Positions 51,041-59,781 of a stretch of DNA of 64,000 nt are shown here, piece by piece (position 1 is the first letter of the stretch; the number at the start of each line of letters is the position of its first letter). The stretch comes from Billgrantia desiderata (lineage in GTDB: Bacteria > Pseudomonadota > Gammaproteobacteria > Pseudomonadales > Halomonadaceae): contig JAAQTN010000024.1 in the NCBI GenBank assembly GCA_011742915.1, forward strand, positions 1 through 64,000, written 5' to 3'. A program made the translations under genes and the position numbers. The notes beneath the pieces are model-generated. The model worked only from the letters and a program-made list of their open reading frames with translations. It was not told where the DNA came from and made no database searches.

Positions 51041-52162
51041 ATGCCCGACACCGCTTCACGTCCCGGCATGCTGGAACAGCAGGCCCACCGTCTGAGCGCC
51101 GTGGGCGACTGGACCCTGCCGCACTATGCCAGGCTCAGGGACGCCGTGGCGCGGGTTCATGAAGCCGACTCGGTCGATCTGGCCCAGCTCGGCGAGCTGG
51201 ATACGTCAGGTGCTTCGCTGTTGGTCGACCTGCTGGGCCCCGATGCCGTCAGCGACATCGCCGAGTGGGCGCCCGGTCTGCCCCCGGAGCGCCAGGCCCT
51301 GCTCAAGGCCGTTGCCGACGCCACTCGCCTCCGTCCGCTGCCGCCGCCAGCGCCCCGGCCGGCTCCGCTGGCGGCCTTGGCCAGCCTGGGACAGGTCGTC
51401 GAGCAGCTCGCCCGTCAGCAGTTGCAGCTGATCGCCTTCGTTGGCTTGACCCTGAGCACGCTGCTGACCACGCTCTTCACGCCATGGCACTGGCGCCTCA
51501 CCTCGCTGGTGGCGCACGTTCAGCAGACCGGGCTCAACGCCATCCCCATCGTCGCCCTGCTCACCTTCCTGGTCGGCGCCGTGGTCGCCTTCCTGGGCGC
51601 CACGGTGTTGCGCGACTTCGGCGCCACCATCTACACCGTCAACCTGGTCGCCTACGCCTTCCTGCGCGAATTCGGCGTGCTGCTCGCCGCCATCCTGCTG
51701 GCCGGCCGCACCGCCAGCGCCTTCACCGCCCAGATCGGCTCGATGAAGGCCAACGAGGAGCTCGATGCGCTGCGGGCGCAAGGCCTCGACCCCATGGAGC
51801 TGCTGGTGCTGCCGCGCGTACTGGCCATGACCGTCAGCCTGCCGATCCTGACCCTGATCGGCATGCTCTGCGGCATGTTCGGTGGCGCGCTGGTGTGCGC
51901 CCTGGCACTGGACATCTCCTTTGCCCAATTCATCGCCATCGTGCAACGCGACATCCCCTTGGGGCACTTTCTGGTGGGCATCGGCAAGGCACCGCTGTTC
52001 GCCTTCGTCATTGCCGTGATCGGCTGTCTGGAAGGGTTCAAGGCCGAGGCCAGCGCCCAGTCGGTGGGCGAGCACACCACCTCGAGCGTGGTGCAGTCGA
52101 TCTTCATGGTGATCCTGCTCGATGCCCTGGCCGCACTGTTCTTCATGGAGATGGGCTGGTGA
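51041..52162 (+). CDS. MlaE-family ABC permease with N-terminal STAS domain
   Basis: 373 residues. The first 95 residues form a STAS-like module (VGDWTLPHYARL, VDLAQLGELDTSGASLLVDLL), equivalent to a fused MlaB. The remainder is a MlaE permease with five or six helices; AGRTASAFTAQIGSMKANEELDAL is the family signature. It is part of a lipid-trafficking ABC complex across the envelope. It heads a four-gene operon coupled by short overlaps. Confidence 0.92.
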   Translation: MPDTASRPGMLEQQAHRLSAVGDWTLPHYARLRDAVARVHEADSVDLAQLGELDTSGASLLVDLLGPDAVSDIAEWAPGLPPERQALLKAVADATRLRPLPPPAPRPAPLAALASLGQVVEQLARQQLQLIAFVGLTLSTLLTTLFTPWHWRLTSLVAHVQQTGLNAIPIVALLTFLVGAVVAFLGATVLRDFGATIYTVNLVAYAFLREFGVLLAAILLAGRTASAFTAQIGSMKANEELDALRAQGLDPMELLVLPRVLAMTVSLPILTLIGMLCGMFGGALVCALALDISFAQFIAIVQRDIPLGHFLVGIGKAPLFAFVIAVIGCLEGFKAEASAQSVGEHTTSSVVQSIFMVILLDALAALFFMEMGW

Positions 52163-52965
52163 TGAATGCCTCGGAGCCCATCGTCGAGATTCGCGGCCTG
52201 GTCAACCGCTTCGGCCGGCATGTGGTTCACGAGGGGCTGGATCTGGACATTCGCCGCGCCGAGATACTCGGCGTGGTGGGCGGCTCGGGCACCGGCAAGT
52301 CGGTACTGCTGCGCAGCATCGTCGGCCTCAAGCGACCCGACGGCGGCTCCATTCGCGTTTTCGGCGAGGAGCTGCAGCGCCTGCCTGCCGCCCGCCGCGC
52401 CAGCATCGAACGCCGCTTCGGCGTGCTGTTCCAGCGCGGCGCCCTGTTCTCCTCGTTGAACCTGCAGGAGAACGTCGCCCTGCCGCTGATCGAACATGCC
52501 GGCCTGTCGCGCGCCGATGCCGAACGCCTGGCGCGGGTCAAGCTGGCCCTGGCGGGGCTGCCCCCCGATGCCGCCCGGCTCGATCCGGCCGCACTTTCCG
52601 GCGGCATGATCAAGCGCGCCGCCCTGGCCCGCGCCCTGGCCCTGGACCCCGAGGTGCTGTTCCTCGACGAGCCCACCGCGGGCCTCGACCCCATCGGCGC
52701 CGCCGCTTTCGACCGCCTGCTGGTGACCCTGCGCGATGCCCTGGGCTTCAGTGTCTTTCTGGTCACCCACGATCTCGATACGCTGTACTCGAGCTGCGAC
52801 CGGGTCGCCGTCATCGCCGACAAGCGCGTGCTGGTGGCCGACTCCCTGTCGGCGGTGGAAGCCACCGACGACCCCTGGATACGCGACTATTTCCATGGTC
52901 CCAGAGGTCGCGCAGCAAGCCAGGCGGCGCAGCAACTCACATCTCCGCCGGGAGGGCAAAGCTGA
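52162..52965 (+). CDS. MlaF-like ABC transporter ATPase
   Basis: A 267-residue ATPase. Walker A GGSGTGKSVLLRSIVG, the Q-loop LFQRGALFSSL (the RGALF variant is typical of MlaF), signature LSGGMIKRAALARAL and Walker B VLFLDEPTAGLDPI are visible. It is coupled to the permease gene by TGATG and to the MCE gene in the same way. Confidence 0.93.
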   Translation: MNASEPIVEIRGLVNRFGRHVVHEGLDLDIRRAEILGVVGGSGTGKSVLLRSIVGLKRPDGGSIRVFGEELQRLPAARRASIERRFGVLFQRGALFSSLNLQENVALPLIEHAGLSRADAERLARVKLALAGLPPDAARLDPAALSGGMIKRAALARALALDPEVLFLDEPTAGLDPIGAAAFDRLLVTLRDALGFSVFLVTHDLDTLYSSCDRVAVIADKRVLVADSLSAVEATDDPWIRDYFHGPRGRAASQAAQQLTSPPGGQS

Positions 52966-53903
52966 TGGAAACCCGCGCACACCATGTCGTGATCGGCCTG
53001 TTCGTCGTGCTGACACTCGTCGGCGGCGTGCTGTTCGCTCTGTGGCTCAACCAGAGCACCCGCGCCCAGGCCTACACCCATTACGAAGTGCTGTTCAACC
53101 ACGGCGTCAGCGGGCTGTCGGAGGGCAATGCCGTGGAGTACAGCGGCGTCAGGGTCGGTGACGTCGTGGAGCTGCGCCTCGACCCGGCCGATCCGCGCAA
53201 CGTCATGGCCCTCATTCGCGTCGAGAGCCAGGTGCCGATTCGTCAGGACACCCGTGCGCGCCTGGCGCTGGCCAACATCACCGGCAGCATGTCGATCCAG
53301 CTGCACGGCGGCACGCCCGAGAGCCCGCTGCTGATCGCCCGCGGCGAACGACCGGCACGCATCGTCGCCGATCAATCGCCGCTGGGTGCCCTGCTCAGCG
53401 ACAGCGAGGAGCTGCTGGGCAACGTCAATCGCGTGCTGTCGCGGCTGGAGGCGGTGCTGTCGGAGGAGAACGTGGAAAGCGTGGAGCGGATCCTGGCCAA
53501 TCTCGAGCGCACCACCGCTCAGCTTGCCGCCATCGGCGATGCCCCGGCCCGGCTCGCCGAGAGCATGGAAGAGGTTTCACGGGAAGCCGCCCGCGCCCTG
53601 GCCGAATTCCGCGCTCTGGCCAACCGCACCGGCGGCCTGATGCAGGGCCATGCCGAGGGCATCATGATCGACACCCGCCAGCTCACCGCCAGCCTGTCCC
53701 GCACAGCCCAGAGCCTCGAGGAGCTGCTGGCGGACAACCAGGGGGCACTGGAAAGCGGCATGCGCGGCGTGCAGGGCCTGGGGCCGGCCACCATCGAGCT
53801 GCGCAACACGCTCTCCTCGCTCAATCGCATCGTGCGCCGCCTGGAGGAGAATCCCCGCAACTTCCTGCTGGGACGCGACCGCGTCGAGGAGTTCAGCCCA
53901 TGA
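52965..53903 (+). CDS. MCE-domain (MlaD-like) substrate-binding protein
   Basis: 312 residues. One N-terminal membrane helix (about 8-28), then a single MCE domain (about 38-115; FNHGVSGLSEGNAVEYSGVRVGDV) and a long helical tail (about 130-310) rich in Ala, Leu and Arg that could form a tube or coiled bundle. It is longer than E. coli MlaD (183), closer to LetB/PqiB-type tails. A GGAGGG sequence precedes the start. Confidence 0.92.
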   Translation: METRAHHVVIGLFVVLTLVGGVLFALWLNQSTRAQAYTHYEVLFNHGVSGLSEGNAVEYSGVRVGDVVELRLDPADPRNVMALIRVESQVPIRQDTRARLALANITGSMSIQLHGGTPESPLLIARGERPARIVADQSPLGALLSDSEELLGNVNRVLSRLEAVLSEENVESVERILANLERTTAQLAAIGDAPARLAESMEEVSREAARALAEFRALANRTGGLMQGHAEGIMIDTRQLTASLSRTAQSLEELLADNQGALESGMRGVQGLGPATIELRNTLSSLNRIVRRLEENPRNFLLGRDRVEEFSP

Positions 53904-54520
53904 GGTATCGCCCGCGCTTGTCCTGGCTCGTCGCGTTGGCAGTGGCCCTGGCGCTCGGTGGCTGCCAATTCGTGCCGGAACGCACGCCGGTCGCCTTCTA
54001 CGATCTGCCGGCGCGGACACTGACGCCCGCGCCTTCGTCGGCCACCCAGGTGGACGCCACCCTGCGCCTGGCCACACCGCGCGCCAGCGGGCTGCTCGAC
54101 GGCACGCGGATCCTCGTCGTGCCGCAGCCCAACCGCCCCCAGGTGTACGCCGGCGCTCGCTGGGCCGATGCCATGCCGCTATTGCTGCGCGATCGGCTGC
54201 TCGACGCCTTCCATGACGATGGCCGCCTGCCCGGTGTGGTGCACGAGGACAGCGGCGTCACCGCCGACGTGGAGCTGCACAGCGACCTGCGGACCTTCCA
54301 CAGCGAGTACCGCGGCGGTCGGCCGGAGGCCGTGATCCGTCTCGAAGCCAGACTGGTCGATGCCCGCACGCAGCGTCTGCTGGCCAGCCAGCGCTTTCTC
54401 CACTACCAGCGGGCCGACAGCGAGTCCATCGAAGACGTGGTCGATGCCTTCGGCACGGCCGCCGACCGCTTGGCACAGGAGCTGGTGGACTGGAGCCTGA
54501 TGCAGATGCATGAGCGCTGA
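53900..54520 (+). CDS. ABC-type transport auxiliary lipoprotein (PqiC-like)
   Basis: 206 residues with a signal peptide ending in the lipobox LALGGC (Cys about residue 22). The body matches the auxiliary lipoprotein family found with MCE permeases: YDLPA at the N-terminus, LVVPQPNRPQVYAGARWADAMPLLLRDRLLDAF and FLHYQRADS. It is thought to dock the MCE protein at the outer membrane. It overlaps the MCE gene by four bases (ATGA). Confidence 0.88.
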   Translation: MRYRPRLSWLVALAVALALGGCQFVPERTPVAFYDLPARTLTPAPSSATQVDATLRLATPRASGLLDGTRILVVPQPNRPQVYAGARWADAMPLLLRDRLLDAFHDDGRLPGVVHEDSGVTADVELHSDLRTFHSEYRGGRPEAVIRLEARLVDARTQRLLASQRFLHYQRADSESIEDVVDAFGTAADRLAQELVDWSLMQMHER

Positions 54521-54633
54521 CCGGCATGACGACAGCCGTCAAGTGAATGTAGACACTTGTTATGAATGTCGTGTGGTTACCGCCAACGGTGGCCTTTGGT
54601 TATCATGGGCGAAAAAGCAAGGAAACAGCGACA

Positions 54634-55326
54634 ATGACGATGGACAGCTCGCCACGCCAGAATCTCGGTATCAGCGCTTACAGCTGGCTCAAGCGCGACA
54701 TCACACGAGGCGTCTTCCAGCCCGGCGAAAAGCTGCTGATGAGCCGGCTCAAGGAGCGCTATCAGTTGGGCATCGGCCCCCTGCGCGAAGCGCTGTCACA
54801 GCTCGTCGCCGAGCGCCTGGTGGTAGCGATCAGCCAGCGCGGCTATCGGGTAGCGCCCATGTCGCTGGCCGAGCTCGCCGATCTCTACGACGCCCGCGCG
54901 CAGTTGGAGGGGCTGATTCTCACGCTGGCCATCGAACGCGGCGACGATAGCTGGGAAGCGGATATCCTGGCCAAGGCGCACACCCTCGCCAAGGTCATGG
55001 AAGTGAACAGCCCCGATGAGATGCTGGACGTGTGGGACGCCCGGCACAAGGCATTCCACACGGCCATCGCCAGCGGCTGCCGCTCGCCGCATCTGCTGCA
55101 GGTACGCGAGAGCCTGTTCGACCAGGTGGAACGTTACCGCCATCTGTGGCTGCGTGAGACGGTCTTCTCGGAGGAAGCGCTGGAGCGCAAGCGCCAGGAG
55201 CACGCCGCCCTGGTCGAGGTGATCCTGGCCCGTGAGGCCACACGCGCCGCCGAGATGATGCGCGAACACCTGATGACCCCGGTGCCCATCATCACGCAGG
55301 TCATGACCCGACGGGGCCTGGCCTGA
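54634..55326 (+). CDS. GntR-family regulator (FCD subgroup)
   Basis: 230 residues. An N-terminal winged helix (about 12-75; YSWLKRDITRGVFQPGEKL, LGIGPLREALSQLVAERLV) is followed by an FCD effector domain (about 85-220), whose metal-binding Asp/His residues occur in DARHKAFHTAIASGC and KRQEHAALVE. Sequence style is close to CsiR/GlcC-type regulators of carboxylate use. The start at 54634 follows AAGGA; the ATG at 54640 is also possible. Its target may be the pxp cluster nearby, on the opposite strand. Confidence 0.88.
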   Translation: MTMDSSPRQNLGISAYSWLKRDITRGVFQPGEKLLMSRLKERYQLGIGPLREALSQLVAERLVVAISQRGYRVAPMSLAELADLYDARAQLEGLILTLAIERGDDSWEADILAKAHTLAKVMEVNSPDEMLDVWDARHKAFHTAIASGCRSPHLLQVRESLFDQVERYRHLWLRETVFSEEALERKRQEHAALVEVILAREATRAAEMMREHLMTPVPIITQVMTRRGLA

Positions 55327-55466
55327 GCGCTGCCCGGTCATTGCCCTGTCATGTCGCTGCGTGAGAATCGCAAGTGACAGGCCGCTGCCGGCGGCTTATG
55401 TTGAAGACATACCATCCAAGCACGGCCAGGCACAGTCTCGGCCGCCAAGGCCTGATGGGGGGCGCC

Positions 55467-55688
55467 ATGCCACACCTGCTGCGGTTCTCACGCGACATCG
55501 AACTTCGTCTGGAACGACTCTCCCAGCGCACCGGCCAGAGCAAGAGCGCCTTGATCGAACGCTGCCTTGCCGTGGGCATGCACGACCTGGAGTCTCAGCT
55601 GCTGCTGGAAGAAGCCGTCAGCGCTCCTACCGTTGCCGACAAGCCCGCTCTCGATCAGCTGCTGCGCGAAAGCGGCCTGGGAGCCTGA
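55467..55688 (+). CDS. Small ribbon-helix-helix protein without a partner toxin
   Basis: 73 residues. The first 50 fit a ribbon-helix-helix DNA-binding fold: PHLLRFSRDIELRLERLSQRTGQSKSALIERCLAVGMHDLE, a short strand then two helices. The last 20 residues are acidic. The start at 55467 follows a GGGGG run; in-frame ATGs at 55374 and 55455 lie upstream. No toxin gene adjoins it, so it may be a solitary repressor or an orphan antitoxin. It is convergent with pxpC. Confidence 0.65.
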   Translation: MPHLLRFSRDIELRLERLSQRTGQSKSALIERCLAVGMHDLESQLLLEEAVSAPTVADKPALDQLLRESGLGA

Positions 55689-55709
55689 TGTACGGACTCC
55701 CCTCCCGGC

Positions 55710-56648
55710 TCAGCGGAAGGCCGCCAGGCAACGGCGATGTGTACGCAAGGCATGCTCGCGGGCGGTGGCCACCAGCCTGACCTCCTGCCCCGGCAGGCAC
55801 TGCGCCAGCCGCGCCGCGGCCAGCGGCGTCAGCGCCCCCAGACGCGGATACCCACCGATGGTCTGACGGTCGTTCAGCAGCACGATCGGTTGGCCATCGG
55901 GCGGCACCTGTACCGCGCCCAGCGGTATGCCCTCGGAAATCATGCTTCCCAGTCGGCAGTGCAGTTTCGGCCCCACCAACCTGACCCCCATTCGATCGGC
56001 ACGATCGTCGACCCGCCAAGGCAGGTTGAAGGCACGAGAAAGGCTGGCGCCGCTGAAATGACCGATCTGGGCGCCGGGTACCAGCGCCAGCCAGTTTCCC
56101 GAAAGCGCCATGTTGATCGCCGGGTCGAACGGCAGTGGGCGGCCGGTGACGGCACGGCCGTTCCATGCCAGCTTGTCGTCGACCTGCAGCGTACGCCCAT
56201 CGCCGTGCAGCCCGCCCAGTTGCTCCCGGGGCGTGGCGCTGCGACTTCCCAGCACCTGGGGCGCTTCGAGTCCGCCGGGCACGGCCAGGTAGGCGCGCAA
56301 GCCATTGCGCGGCTGACGGAAGACCAGGCGCTGACCGGCCCGTATGGTGAACGTGGCGCCAGGCTTCAGGGCACGGTCGTCGAGACGGGCATCGAGGTCG
56401 GCTCCCATCAGCGCCAGCGTGGAGTCCGCCTCCGCTTCCAGCTCGAGACCGCCACCGATGACGATTTCCAGCGCTGCGGCATCCAGCGCGTTGCCCAATA
56501 GCCAGTTGGCCCAGCGAAACGAGAACCAATCGGCAGCCCCGCCCTGGGTGACCCCCAGGTGGCGCACCCCGAAGCGACCGTCGTCGACCAGCAGCGCCAG
56601 GGGCCCGGCCCGCACGACTCGCAGCGCGCCCTTGTCGGAAACGCTCAT
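55710..56648 (-). CDS. pxpC: 5-oxoprolinase subunit C
   Basis: A 312-residue carboxyltransferase-like domain protein (YbgK). RAGPLALLVDDGRFGVRHLGVTQGGAADWFSFRWAN and the DRADRMGVRLVGP segment are hallmarks. With PxpA and PxpB it makes the ATP-dependent prokaryotic 5-oxoprolinase that opens pyroglutamate to glutamate. It overlaps pxpB by ATGA. Confidence 0.93.
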   Translation of the reverse strand: MSVSDKGALRVVRAGPLALLVDDGRFGVRHLGVTQGGAADWFSFRWANWLLGNALDAAALEIVIGGGLELEAEADSTLALMGADLDARLDDRALKPGATFTIRAGQRLVFRQPRNGLRAYLAVPGGLEAPQVLGSRSATPREQLGGLHGDGRTLQVDDKLAWNGRAVTGRPLPFDPAINMALSGNWLALVPGAQIGHFSGASLSRAFNLPWRVDDRADRMGVRLVGPKLHCRLGSMISEGIPLGAVQVPPDGQPIVLLNDRQTIGGYPRLGALTPLAAARLAQCLPGQEVRLVATAREHALRTHRRCLAAFR

Positions 56649-57349
56649 GGCGCACTCTCCAGCACCGTCGTATCGCCCCCCTGGCGGACGAACTCCTCGC
56701 GACTGATGGACTTGAAGCGAACCCGATCGCCCGGCCGCAGCAGGGGCTCGCCGCGGCGGGCGTGTTCGAACAGCGGGAAGGCGGTACGCCCGAGAATGTT
56801 CCAGCCGCCCGGCGAAGTCAGCGGGTAGATCGCGGTCTGGCGGTCGGCGATGCCTACACTGCCCGCGGCCACGCGGCGCCGGGGCGTTTTCAGCCGCGGG
56901 GTGGCCAGCGCCTCTTCCACCAGCCCCATGAAGCTGTAGCCGGGTGCGAAACCCAGGGCAAAGACGTAATAGTCACGGCCACAGTGGCGACGTACCACCT
57001 CGTCCACCGCGATGCCGGCTCGTTCGGCCACCCGGGTGAGATCCGGTCCGACGCTGAGGTCGTACCAGACCGGCACTTCATGACATTGGCCCAGCCCGGT
57101 GTCGGCCGGCTCCAGGCGTTCGAGTACGCGCTGGATACGCCCGATGGCCTCGTCGTGGTCGAGCCGCAGCGCATCGTAGTGCAGCATGAGGGTGGTGTAG
57201 GAGGGCACCAGGTCGATGAGCTCCTGGCCGAAGGCCTCGCGCAGGGCGCGATCGGCGGCCACGATCCAGCCCATGTTGGCCTCGTCGATGGCGTCGAACA
57301 GGCGCACCATGAGCACGTCCATGGCAGTCAGCTCGATCTGCGCGACCAT
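56645..57349 (-). CDS. pxpB: 5-oxoprolinase subunit B
   Basis: A 234-residue YbgJ-type protein, also called allophanate hydrolase subunit 1-like. VPVWYDLSVGPDL, CGRDYYVFALGFAPGYSFMGLV and SPGGWNILGRT identify it. The reading frame extends upstream to 57445, but the ATG at 57349, two bases after the pxpA stop, gives the family length. Confidence 0.93.
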   Translation of the reverse strand: MVAQIELTAMDVLMVRLFDAIDEANMGWIVAADRALREAFGQELIDLVPSYTTLMLHYDALRLDHDEAIGRIQRVLERLEPADTGLGQCHEVPVWYDLSVGPDLTRVAERAGIAVDEVVRRHCGRDYYVFALGFAPGYSFMGLVEEALATPRLKTPRRRVAAGSVGIADRQTAIYPLTSPGGWNILGRTAFPLFEHARRGEPLLRPGDRVRFKSISREEFVRQGGDTTVLESAP

Positions 57350-57351
57350 CG

Positions 57352-58104
57352 TCACGCCCGGTCCAGCTTGTCGAAGGCCTCGCGTATCGCCCGAACGGCC
57401 GCTACCGACTCGGGATTGTCGCCATGCACGCAGAGCGTATCGCAAGGCAGCTGCAGAGGCGTACCGTCGATGGCCGCCAGCGGCTCGCCGCGAGCCAGGC
57501 TCACGGCCTGGGCGACGATGGTCGCCTGGTCATGGTGCACCGCCCCCGGCAAACGGCGCGAGACGAGATGGCCGCCGGCATCGTAGGCACGATCGGCAAA
57601 GGTCTCGAACCAGATGGCGATGCCCATCTCCGCCGCCAGTTGGCGGCTCGGCTCCGGGTCGGCGGTCGCCATCAGCATCAGCGGCAGGCTCGGATCGTAG
57701 CTGGTCACGGCGCGCATCACGGCCCTCAGCAGCTCGGGGTCCCGTGCCATGTCGTTGTACAGCGCACCGTGCGGCTTGACGTAGCGAACGGCCGTTCCCT
57801 CCGCCTGACAGATGCCGGCCAGCGCGCCGATCTGATACAGCACCAGATCCTCGACTTCGGCGGGGGAACAAGCCATGGAGCGACGACCGAAACCCATCAG
57901 ATCGGGATAGGCGGGATGGGCGCCGACCTTGACGCCATGCTCCACCGCCAGACGCACCGTATGGCGCATCACATGAGGGTCGGAGGCATGGAAACCGCAG
58001 GCGATATTGGCACAGTCGACGTAAGGCATGACCTCGCCGTCCAGCCCCAGCGTGTAGTTGCCGAAGCTTTCCCCCATATCGCAATTGAGCAGTGGCACGG
58101 CCAT
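57352..58104 (-). CDS. pxpA: 5-oxoprolinase subunit A
   Basis: A 250-residue LamB/YcsF-family protein. [13 protein letters not shown], the [16 protein letters not shown] segment, [18 protein letters not shown] and VKPHGALYN are characteristic. The start at 58104 follows AAGGAG; an in-frame extension to 58254 lies in the AT-rich promoter region and is not family-like. First gene of pxpABC. Confidence 0.94.
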   Translation of the reverse strand: MAVPLLNCDMGESFGNYTLGLDGEVMPYVDCANIACGFHASDPHVMRHTVRLAVEHGVKVGAHPAYPDLMGFGRRSMACSPAEVEDLVLYQIGALAGICQAEGTAVRYVKPHGALYNDMARDPELLRAVMRAVTSYDPSLPLMLMATADPEPSRQLAAEMGIAIWFETFADRAYDAGGHLVSRRLPGAVHHDQATIVAQAVSLARGEPLAAIDGTPLQLPCDTLCVHGDNPESVAAVRAIREAFDKLDRA

Positions 58105-58173
58105 TGGCGACTCCTTTTTGCGCTGTTTTGAACTGTTCTTGTGATGGTCGACACTATATGAAGCGCCCTTTTT

Positions 58174-58303
58174 CAATGCCAATCGTTTTTCACGATACTC
58201 AATATCGGCATCTCCTATCATATTGTTATTCTGTGGAAAAATGGTTGACGCCATGTCGCTTCGCGATTATCAATGAAATGAAGCCAGGCAATACAATGCC
58301 AAT
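58174..58303. repeat. CAATGCCAAT repeated in the pxpA/VOC divergent region
   Basis: The ten-base word occurs at 58174-58183 and 58294-58303, 120 bp apart, once near the pxpA side and once just before the AAGGAG of the VOC gene. This could be a regulator binding site, for example for the LysR protein encoded downstream, but two copies are thin evidence. Confidence 0.3.
58245..58273 (+). promoter_or_regulatory. Candidate promoter of the VOC-LysR unit
   Basis: TTGACG (58245-58250), 17-bp spacer, TATCAA (58268-58273), about 45 bp before the VOC start in an AT-rich divergent region. Confidence 0.5.
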
Positions 58304-58318
58304 AAAAGGAGTATACAC

Positions 58319-58756
58319 ATGGCCGTAAAAGATCCCTTCCATCTGGCCGTACAGGTACGTGATATCGACGAGGCACGTCGCTTCTACGGCGACTTCCTCG
58401 GCTGCCCCGAAGGCCGCTCATCCGCGAGCTGGGTCGACTTCGATCTCTACGGGCATCAGTTCGTTTGCCACCTCAACCCCGCCTTGAAAGACGCCGGAGT
58501 TTCCAGCCACAAGAACCCGGTGGACGGACATGGCGTGCCGGTTCCCCATTTCGGCGTGGTGCTGGAGATGGATGCCTGGGAAGCCCTGGCGCAGAAATTG
58601 CGCGAGCACGGCGTGGCATTCGAGATCGAACCCTACATCCGCTTCAAGGGCGAGCCGGGGGAACAGGCCACCATGTTCTTCTACGATCCCTCCGGCAATG
58701 CCCTGGAGTTCAAGGCGTTCAAGAATCGCGAAGAACAGCTGTTCAAGAAGTCCTGA
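58319..58756 (+). CDS. VOC-family (glyoxalase/dioxygenase-fold) protein
   Basis: 145 residues with two beta-alpha-beta-beta-beta modules. [26 protein letters not shown] opens the first; [23 protein letters not shown] and [16 protein letters not shown] the second. Likely metal ligands are His8, the second-module His and the Glu in NALEFK. The substrate is unknown. Similar proteins sit beside catabolic transporters. It lies 13 bp before the LysR gene and starts after AAAGGAG. Confidence 0.87.
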   Translation: MAVKDPFHLAVQVRDIDEARRFYGDFLGCPEGRSSASWVDFDLYGHQFVCHLNPALKDAGVSSHKNPVDGHGVPVPHFGVVLEMDAWEALAQKLREHGVAFEIEPYIRFKGEPGEQATMFFYDPSGNALEFKAFKNREEQLFKKS

Positions 58757-58769
58757 GCCGGATTCGCAG

Positions 58770-59738
58770 ATGCTCGATTTCAAGGAGCTGGAAGCGTTCG
58801 TCTGGGCGGTGAGGCTGGGCTCCTTCCGCAAGGCGGCCATGCGCCTGCACCTGACCCAACCCTCGATCTCGGAGCGCATCTCGCGCCTCGAGAGCAGCGT
58901 GGGAGAGGTGCTGCTGGAGCGCTCGGCCAGGCCGATCCAGCCCACCATGCGCGGACGCGAGTTCTTCGTCCACGCCGAGCGTCTTCTGCAGCAGCGTGAC
59001 GCGGCGCTGAAGCTGTTCGAGGATGAGGAGAACTATTCCGCCCCACTGCGCCTCGGCGCCATTGAGACCATCGCCCACAGCTGGCTGCCCGACTTCATGC
59101 GCTGCCTGACCCTGCGCTATCCGCAGTTGACCATCGAGCTGAGCGTCGATTACTCGCCGGCGCTCAACCGCCGGCTGGCGAAGAACGATCTGGACATTCT
59201 GCTGGCGATGAATGGCTACCTGGAGCCGGAGCGCATCGACCAGCTGCCGCTGAGTCCTTACGAGATGGGCATGTTCGTCTCACCCGACCATGTCGAGACG
59301 ATCGCGGTACAGGGTAGCGAGTGGCTTGGCTGCCTGCCCTTCATCTCCTTCGGCAAGAGGGCCAGACCCTACGAGGAGCTGGTGGTGTACCTGGATCGCC
59401 AGGGCGTGGCGGAGCCCCGCATTCACAGTGTCAGCACGCTGATGACCATCGTGCGCATGACCATGGAAGGACTCGGCATCGGCGCGCTCCCCGTCGCCAC
59501 CGTACTCGACGAATGGCGCCAGGGTCAGCTCTATCGGATCGAGCTGCCGCAGCCCCTGCCGGACATGCATTACGACGTGATCTGGCGCATCGGCAGCCAT
59601 CCCCGGTTCTGCCGCAGCGTGGGGCTGCTGGCACAGCAATGCGCCAAGCGCTATGCAGAGTCACGCATGACCGACATGACGACAAGCGATTTCTCCGGCC
59701 GCTGGGTGAGGCCGAAGCGTCCCGAAACTCACCCATAG
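58770..59738 (+). CDS. LysR-family transcriptional regulator
   Basis: 322 residues. The N-terminal HTH (1-60) is MLDFKELEAFVWAVRLGSFRKAAMRLHLTQPSISERISRLE with a normal recognition helix, and a periplasmic-binding-like effector domain follows from about 90 (LRLGAIETIAHSWLPDFMR). The C-terminal 20 residues are basic and unusual. It is co-directional with the VOC gene upstream and the TRAP genes downstream, not divergent as is most common. Confidence 0.92.
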   Translation: MLDFKELEAFVWAVRLGSFRKAAMRLHLTQPSISERISRLESSVGEVLLERSARPIQPTMRGREFFVHAERLLQQRDAALKLFEDEENYSAPLRLGAIETIAHSWLPDFMRCLTLRYPQLTIELSVDYSPALNRRLAKNDLDILLAMNGYLEPERIDQLPLSPYEMGMFVSPDHVETIAVQGSEWLGCLPFISFGKRARPYEELVVYLDRQGVAEPRIHSVSTLMTIVRMTMEGLGIGALPVATVLDEWRQGQLYRIELPQPLPDMHYDVIWRIGSHPRFCRSVGLLAQQCAKRYAESRMTDMTTSDFSGRWVRPKRPETHP

Positions 59739-59781
59739 GCGCTCTGACGCCACCCACACAACTCCAACTAGAGAGACCAAA

